Part shown: piece by piece, positions 56,812 to 64,000 of the stretch | Position numbering within the stretch: position 1 is the stretch's first letter | Layout: each line of letters starts with the position of its first letter | DNA from: Saprospiraceae bacterium | Lineage (GTDB): Bacteria; Bacteroidota; Bacteroidia; Chitinophagales; Saprospiraceae | Direction: 5' to 3' | DNA length: 64,000 nt | Assembly (NCBI GenBank): GCA_020629035.1 | Contig: JAHDEC010000003.1 | Location: 1-64,000, forward strand | Notes under the pieces: generated by a model | The model's input: only the letters and a program-made list of their open reading frames with translations | Database searches by the model: none | Told to the model about the DNA's origin: nothing | Made by a program: the position numbers and the translations under genes

Positions 56812-56853
56812 GAAAAAAATCCCTGACAGCACGATAAAAATCGACTGTCAGGG
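56812..56853 (-). terminator. Minus-strand terminator of the subtilase operon
   Basis: CCCTGACAG (56821-56829) pairs perfectly with CTGTCAGGG (56845-56853), with an inner CGAT/ATCG pair. Read on the minus strand it is followed by ATTTTTTTCT (56820-56811). It ends the transcription unit of the S8 peptidase. Confidence 0.8.
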
Positions 56854-56885
56854 CTTATGGAGTTGAGTCCATAAAAACATACTTC

Positions 56886-58691
56886 TTACCTAATAATCGT
56901 TGATTTCCCGTATGACTTATATAGCATTTCCCACTGGACAACACCACCTCCAGATGGCTCATAATTTTCGCCAAGGAAAATACAATGAGCACCTAGTGGA
57001 GCATACCAATCCGTTTGCCAAATATTTAGATAAGGAATCGCAAAGGCCGCAAATTCATTATTGCTTGCTTGATTAACATATTCGTTTAAAGGATGATAAT
57101 CGTAAAGATTAACTCCACCATGTCCATAGGTATTATCAGTACCAATATCACCCCAGTCCTTTACTATTTCAGCTTTTCTAAACATGACTTCCACTACAGA
57201 AGATCCTATATATTCTGAGTGAGCAGACCAGAAAGCCGCTGCAGCTCCTGCAATATTAGGAGTAGCACAACTAGTACCTTCGAAGGGTCCATTGTAGACA
57301 TAAGATGTGGTTGCAGTAGGACCCGTAAGTTGGATGGCTAAATTTCCATTATTAGTAGGTCCTCTGCTGCTGTAACTTGCAATGACACCGCTTTCGCTTT
57401 CGAAATCAGCAAATTCAGCAGCAGCAACGGAAACAACCAGTGGATTTGTCGAATTTGAGGGTGTAGCTGTAGAACTTGTAGGTACGGTATAACTTAATGA
57501 GCAATTACAATCAGCACTAAGTGTAAACAATTGGAATGCTGGATAAACATTTACATTTCCTGCACCACTTACTCTGATAAAGTATTGTTTAGATGCACCA
57601 GTATCATTTGTATAACTCAATGATTCTGAATTCGTAATGCCCGTAGAGAAGGCTACATTAAATCCAGTAGCCGGATCGACAAGGAATAAGTCGTAGGCCT
57701 CAAAATCAGAATCCCAATCCATGACTACTCTAATACTAGCACCATCAGGTATAGTAACCCTGTTATTTTCATCATTAGCACTCCATTCGTGAAATCCATT
57801 ATTATCAACATCGTTAAAATTTCCTTGCCAATGGTGGTCAAAATAGTTGCCCGCAGCATTGAAAATAATCATGCCTTCATTAGCCGCAGTATTGACTGCA
57901 TCACAAACTACACCAGTATCGTCATCCCAGCCAAGATTAAAATAAGCAAGAGAAATAGAAGCAATATCTACCTCGTTTTCGCGACAGTAATCCATGGCAA
58001 GAGCAAAACTCAAGGCCGATCCCACGCGAATTAATACATATTCCGCATTGGGAGCATGATCGTAAACTGTTTCGGTACAACCAGTACCGTGAATCGTGTT
58101 TCCAGTAAAACCACTATTACTAAAATCGACTAAATCCATACTTTCGACTGGAGGAACATGACCATAAAAAGCCGCTGAATCCAACTGTTGAAATCCAGCA
58201 TCTATGATGGCAATTTTAATACCTTCTCCACCTACTTCGGTGCCAGCATAGGTGTGCGAATTAAGCGTCTGTGGACCTTCGTTGTTAACCGTTGGTTTTT
58301 GAGCCAAAGAAAGGAAATAGCCCGCTGGAAGTTTTGTTCTTAAGGTCTCGATTTCATTGATAAAAACCCATACAGAAGCAACATTCTTATAGCTTTGTCT
58401 TATCTCGAAACCAATTTCTTTCGATAAGCTCTCCTTATCTATGAGCAGATCTAGATCGTTGTTATTACCTCTCCTTATCTGCAATTCTATGCGTCCTTCG
58501 GCATCTACTATGCATTGCTGCTCCAGAGATTTGGAAGAACGCGTATTGGCTTCATTAGACAACTGATATAATGCTGAGCTAATGTTTGCCGGTGTTTGTT
58601 CTACTGGGACATCGTTAATCTCCGCACCAGGCTGACACTTTCCTAAGAAAGGTGCCAACATGATTAGTGTATAAATGATAAATGTTTTCAT
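56886..58691 (-). CDS. Exported S8-family subtilisin-like peptidase
   Basis: The 601-residue protein has a signal peptide (MKTFIIYTLIMLAPFLGKCQ), a propeptide-like region (about 25-150), and a catalytic domain with the full triad: Asp164 in IAIIDAG, His201 in HGTGCTE, the oxyanion Asn282 in NAAGN, and Ser474 in GTSCATPNIAG. A large beta insertion sits at about 290-400 between the Asn and Ser segments. No T9SS sorting domain is visible at the C-terminus. Last gene of a minus-strand unit with the NELQ-repeat protein and the small T9SS protein. Confidence 0.88.
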   Translation of the reverse strand: MKTFIIYTLIMLAPFLGKCQPGAEINDVPVEQTPANISSALYQLSNEANTRSSKSLEQQCIVDAEGRIELQIRRGNNNDLDLLIDKESLSKEIGFEIRQSYKNVASVWVFINEIETLRTKLPAGYFLSLAQKPTVNNEGPQTLNSHTYAGTEVGGEGIKIAIIDAGFQQLDSAAFYGHVPPVESMDLVDFSNSGFTGNTIHGTGCTETVYDHAPNAEYVLIRVGSALSFALAMDYCRENEVDIASISLAYFNLGWDDDTGVVCDAVNTAANEGMIIFNAAGNYFDHHWQGNFNDVDNNGFHEWSANDENNRVTIPDGASIRVVMDWDSDFEAYDLFLVDPATGFNVAFSTGITNSESLSYTNDTGASKQYFIRVSGAGNVNVYPAFQLFTLSADCNCSLSYTVPTSSTATPSNSTNPLVVSVAAAEFADFESESGVIASYSSRGPTNNGNLAIQLTGPTATTSYVYNGPFEGTSCATPNIAGAAAAFWSAHSEYIGSSVVEVMFRKAEIVKDWGDIGTDNTYGHGGVNLYDYHPLNEYVNQASNNEFAAFAIPYLNIWQTDWYAPLGAHCIFLGENYEPSGGGVVQWEMLYKSYGKSTIIR

Positions 58692-58701
58692 GGTTTGTTG
58701 T

Positions 58702-61017
58702 TTATTGAAGATTGACTAGTACCAAAACAAAGCCTTCGCCTTCCGTTAATGAAGTCATCGCTTTACCGATAGTTGATCCCATTCGCTTTTCTGTGTCTGT
58801 GGCTTTCATAGCATAGCCAGCTTTGTCTGAACTGGTGAGCATATCTCCGGCTTGGATCGCACCATTAGATGCATCTGCATATACATAGACTCTGCCGGTT
58901 AAGGCCACTGGATACGCACCATCAGCAATGCTTCCTTTCTGTCCCATGTGCATACCTACTTTTACGCCATTTGCTCCACTGATAATTCCAGCTACTTTAG
59001 TATCGTATGCATGAGTAGAAAGGGTAAGTTTTCCTGGATGATCAGGGTCAATAGAAACCACCATTCCGGCTGTAGGACTTATGGCTTCAATAGGTTTTAC
59101 ATCAAAGAATTCAGCTAAATCAGACCCACCAGAAATCTCTAATTCATCAGTAATGATTCGACCTCTGCCTGATGATTCGAAATCTGCATACATGGATATA
59201 CTTTTGCTTCCATCTTGCTGAAATAATTCAAACAAGCCATAAGTTTGACCATTTAAATGAGCCGTTATTCCAGGATTATCACCTGATCCAAAAAATAACA
59301 AGTTTACTGGGGTTATAGACATTCGATCAAAGCCATTCATGTGATATCTCATTTGACCATGATGAAAGTGAGACTCTAAGGGTGAGCCAAAAAACTCTCC
59401 ATAGGTAGAAAGACCATTGGCTCCAGTGGTCGAATTTTGATTTCCGTCATAAATAGATAGCGACTGCTTGTCGAAAATGGCATCTTGTAATGGATTGTCA
59501 CTATGAAAATGGATAGCATCTGGTGAAACATGTACCGCATTTGCATACTCATCACCTACAAATATATCCTGATCATAAATGATTCCAGCTTCATCAGCTA
59601 ATGACCAAAAAGAACTTCCACCTGCTAGACCATTTAAGTCAATTAATTGGACCACATCATGACCTGGAGCAGATACTTCTAACTGATTATATTCATTTAA
59701 GAAAAAGTTTTGTAATTCGTTTTCAGGATTTGTGTCAACTAAAACAGTACCTCCGCCATTGGACAAACTTAGCATATGCTCTTCAGTACTTAACACTTGT
59801 AATTCATTGCTTGCATCTGTATCTACAAATACAAATCCTCCTCCGTTAGATAGCTCTATAGTTTCGGCTGTTTGACTTAATACTTGTATTTCATTAGTCG
59901 CATCTGCATCTGCATCGATGGTACCATCTCTTAAGCTCGATAAATCTACGGTGTTACCGTCTTCTATGCTTAAAACATTACCATCAAAACCAAGTACTTG
60001 ATCATCTGTACCTGTCATACCTGAATCTGCATCTTTTAAATTACTTAAATCTACTTGACCTCCATCAGAAAGACTAAGTGTATAATTTGCTGCATTGTAG
60101 TTTAGCGTTTGTAGTTCATTTTCAGGATCCGCATCTCCATCTGGTCCGCCTGCTACAGAAATTCCCGGTGCATCTGATGAAGTTGCATGAAGCAATCCCG
60201 TCTCTGGGTCAATAAATAAATCTTGTATTTCGTTTTGTGGATCGTTATCTAAATTTTCTACCGTTTCTAAGGGTAATGAAATTTTATTCCCTTCAGAAAT
60301 CTCTAATTCATTAGTTGTTTCATTGAAGCTCAAAAACTGTATTTCATTTGCTGGATCAGCATCTGGATCAGTCACACCATCTTGGATTTCAGCCAGATTT
60401 ACGGTATTTCCATTTTCTATGCTCAATGTTGTTCCTTCTAAGGATATGGTTTGATCATCAGTACCTACTTCTTCGATTAAGCTTGATAAATTAATGAAGT
60501 TCCCATCAGAAATCGAGATTTCTTTGTTTTCTGCGTCATAGTCTAGCTTTTGTAATTCATTAGTCGGATCAGCATCAGCATCATCTGCGTTGCTTACGGT
60601 CCTCGCATGCATCGCGTAAGGGACACTGAGTAAAGGTGCTATACCCATCTCTTGATAGTCTACACCATCCGAAAGATCATTGTCAAGCTCCACTCTAACA
60701 GAAAAGTCAGCTGTATTCCATGTTATCTCAGCTAAATTAGCAGCTGTTCCTCCTACTACATTTCCATAACCTAATTGGACAGAAAAAACACCAGATGCAT
60801 TTGTTTCTACAGGATTATGTACTTCGCGGTAAACTTCTTCTACACCACTTTCGAGGATACTAAAACGCAAGGCTATTTCACCATTTTGAATAATTTCGCC
60901 ATCAGCATTTCTGGCCACCGCTTGATATTTGAAGGCATCATTTGCTTGAGCTGATAATTCGTTTGTGAATAAACACAAGGTGCTCAGTAAAAAGATATAG
61001 GTCAAGATATTTTTCAT
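58702..61017 (-). CDS. Repeat-rich secreted protein with NELQ units and a C-terminal autocleavage-like domain
   Basis: The 771-residue protein has a signal peptide (to about SAQA at 25), an N-terminal domain (NDAFKYQAVARNADGEIIQNGEIALRFSILE) common in Bacteroidota surface proteins, and a central repetitive part (about 145-450). Seven units begin D-x-x-N-E-(L/I)-Q and end in a Ser-x-Gly-Gly-x-V-D-L-like turn; two TDDQ units share SIE(D/N)GNTV(D/N)L. The C-terminal part (about 620-770, ISPTAGMVVSIDPDHPGKL, VKVGMHMGQKGSIADGAYPVALTGRVYVYADAS) resembles the Peptidase_G2 / tail-fibre chaperone type. Probably a fibrous surface protein. 10 bases upstream of the subtilase gene. Confidence 0.75.
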   Translation of the reverse strand: MKNILTYIFLLSTLCLFTNELSAQANDAFKYQAVARNADGEIIQNGEIALRFSILESGVEEVYREVHNPVETNASGVFSVQLGYGNVVGGTAANLAEITWNTADFSVRVELDNDLSDGVDYQEMGIAPLLSVPYAMHARTVSNADDADADPTNELQKLDYDAENKEISISDGNFINLSSLIEEVGTDDQTISLEGTTLSIENGNTVNLAEIQDGVTDPDADPANEIQFLSFNETTNELEISEGNKISLPLETVENLDNDPQNEIQDLFIDPETGLLHATSSDAPGISVAGGPDGDADPENELQTLNYNAANYTLSLSDGGQVDLSNLKDADSGMTGTDDQVLGFDGNVLSIEDGNTVDLSSLRDGTIDADADATNEIQVLSQTAETIELSNGGGFVFVDTDASNELQVLSTEEHMLSLSNGGGTVLVDTNPENELQNFFLNEYNQLEVSAPGHDVVQLIDLNGLAGGSSFWSLADEAGIIYDQDIFVGDEYANAVHVSPDAIHFHSDNPLQDAIFDKQSLSIYDGNQNSTTGANGLSTYGEFFGSPLESHFHHGQMRYHMNGFDRMSITPVNLLFFGSGDNPGITAHLNGQTYGLFELFQQDGSKSISMYADFESSGRGRIITDELEISGGSDLAEFFDVKPIEAISPTAGMVVSIDPDHPGKLTLSTHAYDTKVAGIISGANGVKVGMHMGQKGSIADGAYPVALTGRVYVYADASNGAIQAGDMLTSSDKAGYAMKATDTEKRMGSTIGKAMTSLTEGEGFVLVLVNLQ

Positions 61018-61039
61018 GATAAATGTTTTTTGAAATTGA

Positions 61040-61537
61040 TTAATCGATTTTAATGAAAGATTGATTTAGTATGGATTGGCTAGTTTGCACCCTAATGATG
61101 TACTGGGCAGCTGGTAGATCAGCGACATTAACTATGCTTTGATTTGATTGATTGCCTGTTAGTTGTAAAAGCAATTTTCCTTGCCAATCAAAAACATAGA
61201 TTTTTTTGATGTTTTCTTCTTGAGCAATGATGTTGATTTTATCTCTTGTGGGATTTGGGAAAAGCATTAACTCGGGATTAATGGGCACATCTTCTGCAGC
61301 ACTAAATCCACATCCACTGATTAAAAAGCTTTGATGAAAGCCTTGAGTTAAAAAACAGTCATCGGTGTTTTCTGTTACCACTTCTCCTATTGTCCATTCG
61401 ACACTTCCAACTTCAGCCTTGTTAAAAGTTTCTCCTTGCGTAGACACAACATTTCTGTCTATTGATTGTGCTCTCAAGCATGAAATAGAAAACGCCAGCA
61501 AAAGAATCGTCATAGGAAGAGATCGCTTGATATTCAT
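61040..61537 (-). CDS. Small T9SS-sorted secreted protein
   Basis: The 165-residue protein has a signal peptide (about 1-23), a short conserved segment with SVEWTIGEVVTENTDDCFLTQGFHQSF, and a type A T9SS sorting domain (LMLFPNPTRDKINIIA, IYVFDWQGKLL, AAQYIIRVQT, QSFIKID). It is little more than a secreted tag carrying a short module, which is a frequent partner of NELQ-repeat proteins in this phylum. It starts 22 bases upstream of the repeat-protein gene and is probably the first gene of that unit. Confidence 0.8.
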   Translation of the reverse strand: MNIKRSLPMTILLLAFSISCLRAQSIDRNVVSTQGETFNKAEVGSVEWTIGEVVTENTDDCFLTQGFHQSFLISGCGFSAAEDVPINPELMLFPNPTRDKINIIAQEENIKKIYVFDWQGKLLLQLTGNQSNQSIVNVADLPAAQYIIRVQTSQSILNQSFIKID

Positions 61538-61767
61538 ACTGTTGTTTTTAATTAAATAATTAATTGATTCAAGAGTATGTACCGTGGAGCTTGAAGAGGT
61601 AAATGGAGAAGCTTACTTTTTTTAAAAAAGATCTAATCATTGCTTTGAAGCATTAAGCTTTCTGAAGCATTATGTGTAATAGAGGAAGCCAGGCCTACCT
61701 TATAAAGGCCCGAATAAAAGGAAAATCGATTAGCCGTAAATCGATGTTTGTGGCAACAATTATTTTG
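61538..61767. other. Intergenic region between the small T9SS gene and the CHAT gene
   Basis: 230 bases without a gene. It holds two copies of TGAAGCATTA (61646-61655 and 61663-61672), two copies of AAATCGAT (61723-61730 and 61738-61745), and a short GGCCT/AGGCC stem (61692-61696 / 61706-61710) without a T-run. The direct repeats could be regulator half-sites for the downstream minus-strand operon. I see no clear promoter. Confidence 0.4.
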
Positions 61768-64000
61768 TCAATTTTTTCGTCTAAGCCAAATAAAGCCGAT
61801 AAAACCGAGGGCAAGTAATATTATCCCACAAATAAGCAAGCGATTATTAAAAGCAGCAAAGCTTATAGGAGACATATTCCCACTGGCTATAAATCCTGCC
61901 CAGTGGTAAGGTGTTTTTTGTGATGCTGGAATAGCATCATTTTGTAGGTAAGCTAATTTGGCTTTTCTCAATGCTTCATCCTTAGGATTACCTTCTTTAA
62001 TAAAAGTATAAAACGCTTCCATAATCACAGCAGTAGCTTGATCAGGAACCTTCCATAGTGAATAAACTAAAGCAGGCGTTCCGGAGTAAGCAAAAGCGTG
62101 TGAAAGAGACAATAATCCTTCTCCTCTTTTTAGGGTTCCCACACCTGTATTACACGCACTCAAAACCACTAAATCAGCATCGATTTTTTGGTTGTATAAT
62201 TCATGTGCATACACAATGTTGTCATATTCGCCATTCGTTTCTTCGTTGGTAAATAGCAATTTAGAACGTAATGGTTCATTTGGATCTATCAAACTGTGCA
62301 TGGCTAGATGCAACATTTTTGCAGTGTTTGCGTAGTTAAAAAACTGACTTTCTGTTGCTTCTAAATCCGTAAATGTTTGGCCATTAAATAAGGACATAAT
62401 TTTACTTACTTCTGCTTTAGCTCCTGGTAAATTTCCAAGCTCAAAACGTGTTTGCTCCGTTCCATAATCAATCGATTTTTCGTTTGTACTATGATAGCTT
62501 GGCGCAAAAGCAAGTAAATCTTCTTTGGCCTGGCTGGCTTGGCTATTTTGAAAAGCAAGCATTTGTAAAGAACTTGCATAGGATATAGTGTAATCTTGAA
62601 AGAGGTAATTTCCTGTTGGGTTTTGTATGATTTCGAAAGGTAATTTGGTTAAATCACCGTCAGCAATGACAATAAGATTAGTTTGATTAGGATCTATATC
62701 TAGAGGAACTATGAGTGAGTTATAGATGTTTTGTGTAGCCTTGGATACTTCCTTTTGTGATTTAATATCTGCCAGAAGATCATTTATTTGTACATTATCC
62801 AAATCAAGAATGCTCGCAAAAACCTGGTTATTTGAATATCGAAATCCTATCCAATTAGTTTCTCCTTCAAAGAACGCCAAGACTTGAGTGTTTTGGTCCA
62901 ATGTTGGGAGATCTTGTTTTCCCGCATTAATAAAAAGGGAATAGTACTCTTGATTTTTGCTAGCGATAATTTGTTCGTATGCCGCAACTTCCTCTTGGGC
63001 TAAAAGCAATTTAGAGCGAAGGTCAATCGCGGCAATAGAATCCACATAGAGAATCTCTGTTTTATAATAGTGAGCATTTTCTTTCTTTAGTTTCAATTCA
63101 TAGGCAAGAGTTGCGGTCTCTTCATTATCGATATAGGTGTCTATAGTTTTTAGGTTTTTTAAACTGAGTCTTGATTTATGGCTGTCTACCCATTCGAGCG
63201 CTTCTTTTAAATGTGTTTTATCATTGCTCACGGCAGCTAGTTCTATTTTATTTAGGATCCCTTTTTCAATGTTTGCTAACTGGATTGTACTCAAGCTAGA
63301 AACACTTTCACCTTCAATAAAACTCGATAGCACGTAATTGAAAAAATCGTGAGAATCTTTGTAAGATTTATCGGCCTTACTAAGCCAAACAGGATCTTTG
63401 GCTAGTTGGTACTTTGCACGATAGATATTTGCTTCTTCGCTCAGACTTTTTAGCAGTGTGACGTTAGAAACAATTTCTTGATAAGCATTAGGATTAGTAG
63501 ACTCGAAGGTTATGGCCTTTTTTGCCGCTTCTAAGCTTGCTAAAGCTTCATCCAGTTGTTGTTTTTTTTGAAGGCAGATTGATTGCTGGATGAGTGCTTC
63601 TGCTAAATCAGCGTTTTCGGATGTTTCACTTTGTTGTAAGCAATGTATGGCTTGATCTACGACATCTAAGCATAGTTCGTACTGTTGGGTTTCCTGAGCA
63701 TAAAGTACTTTATACATTTTGGTCAAACCAAGAGGATGTGATCCAGGCTTGTAAATTTCGTCAGCTATTTTTTCTGCTTTAGTAATGTATTCTAGTGCTA
63801 GTGATGGATTTCCTTTTTTTAGATAGATTTCACTCAAGGTGTTGTAATAATCACAGAGTGAAGATTTGTTAGAAGGGTAGTGGTTTTCTACGATTTCTAA
63901 AGCTTGAAATTGGTATTCTAATGCTTTTTCGTAGTTTTCTTTCATTAAGTATGCCTGTACAAACTCTTGATAAGCGAAGGCGACTTTCAAATTTTCTGGT
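61768..64000 (-). CDS. TPR-CHAT-domain protein with C-terminal membrane helix (5' truncated by window)
   Basis: At least 744 residues are visible, and the frame stays open to the window edge (residues P-E-N-L before the TTG-coded Leu at 63990), so the gene begins outside. TPR-like helices fill about the first 250 residues. A coiled linker follows, then a CHAT (caspase-like, clan CD) domain at about 430-705 with the catalytic His in LHLAMHS and Cys in LSACNTG, plus GEGLLSLSHAFAYSGTPALVYSLWKVPD. It ends with a membrane helix (about 715-735) and WLRRKN. Probably a membrane-tethered protease or signalling protein. Substrate unknown. Confidence 0.88.
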   Translation of the reverse strand, partial: PENLKVAFAYQEFVQAYLMKENYEKALEYQFQALEIVENHYPSNKSSLCDYYNTLSEIYLKKGNPSLALEYITKAEKIADEIYKPGSHPLGLTKMYKVLYAQETQQYELCLDVVDQAIHCLQQSETSENADLAEALIQQSICLQKKQQLDEALASLEAAKKAITFESTNPNAYQEIVSNVTLLKSLSEEANIYRAKYQLAKDPVWLSKADKSYKDSHDFFNYVLSSFIEGESVSSLSTIQLANIEKGILNKIELAAVSNDKTHLKEALEWVDSHKSRLSLKNLKTIDTYIDNEETATLAYELKLKKENAHYYKTEILYVDSIAAIDLRSKLLLAQEEVAAYEQIIASKNQEYYSLFINAGKQDLPTLDQNTQVLAFFEGETNWIGFRYSNNQVFASILDLDNVQINDLLADIKSQKEVSKATQNIYNSLIVPLDIDPNQTNLIVIADGDLTKLPFEIIQNPTGNYLFQDYTISYASSLQMLAFQNSQASQAKEDLLAFAPSYHSTNEKSIDYGTEQTRFELGNLPGAKAEVSKIMSLFNGQTFTDLEATESQFFNYANTAKMLHLAMHSLIDPNEPLRSKLLFTNEETNGEYDNIVYAHELYNQKIDADLVVLSACNTGVGTLKRGEGLLSLSHAFAYSGTPALVYSLWKVPDQATAVIMEAFYTFIKEGNPKDEALRKAKLAYLQNDAIPASQKTPYHWAGFIASGNMSPISFAAFNNRLLICGIILLALGFIGFIWLRRKN

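Noticed and set aside
58702-61017. Repeats in this region as a CRISPR array
   Set aside because: The repetition follows codons of a secreted protein, with varying unit lengths and no constant spacer-repeat pattern.
61768-64000. TPR-CHAT protein as a type III-E CRISPR (Craspase) component
   Set aside because: No Cas genes or array in the window, and the protein has a C-terminal membrane helix. CHAT proteins with TPRs are widespread outside CRISPR.

Overview
The window is an AT-rich chromosomal segment from a member of the Bacteroidota, most likely of the Saprospirales (Saprospiraceae/Lewinella-like). The main signs are several proteins with type IX secretion (T9SS) C-terminal sorting domains, an LpxC-FabZ fusion, a Porin_10-type outer-membrane protein, DUF6702, a full nqrABCDEF operon, and promoters of the Bacteroidota type (TTG, 19-21 bases, TAnnTTTG). 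The assignment below phylum level is an inference. I saw no tRNA, rRNA, CRISPR array, intact insertion sequence or prophage.

Layout. 1-2041: tail of a T9SS cargo gene, a propeller lipoprotein and a MenI/YdiI-like thioesterase. 2220-9262: an NtrC-like regulator without a DNA-binding domain, a LOG protein, then a minus-strand block (porin, T9SS-secreted LVIVD protein, SPFH protein, secreted DinB protein). 9331-13313: lipoprotein, recN, fabI and an orphan LuxR-type regulator. 13300-16779 on the minus strand: a TMTC-like TPR membrane protein, then two tandem pseudoenzyme candidates, one exonuclease-like and one HemC-like. 16946-20807: lpxD, lpxC-fabZ, lpxA and a lone ABC ATPase. 21152-26410: a 1,752-residue T9SS cell-surface protein with dockerin and cohesin modules, closed by a strong terminator. 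26501-32859: M23 peptidase, alaS, and the overlapping mgsA-uvrC-DUF2087 operon. 32979-38418: two S9 peptidases around a small secreted protein. 38548-38856: a relic of a propeller-type histidine kinase. 39193-45412: the Na+-pumping NADH:quinone reductase, with an NqrA that has an extra N-terminal membrane anchor. 45547-52677: alpha/beta hydrolase, small membrane protein, ald, tsaE, gyrB, ahcY, DUF6702 and a yidD gene without an ATG start. 52729-56787: serine hydrolase, a lipoprotein with a complete formylglycine-generating active-site Cys pair, an outer-membrane protein, a Crp/Fnr regulator and an SRPBCC protein. 56886-64000 on the minus strand: a subtilase, a repeat-rich NELQ protein, a small T9SS protein and a TPR-CHAT protein cut by the window end.

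Most of the window is core metabolism and envelope biogenesis. The least ordinary parts are the HemC-like/exonuclease-like pair, the HTH-less sigma-54 activator homologue, the membrane-anchored NqrA, the non-ATG yidD, and the CHAT/subtilase/T9SS surface-protein neighbourhood.
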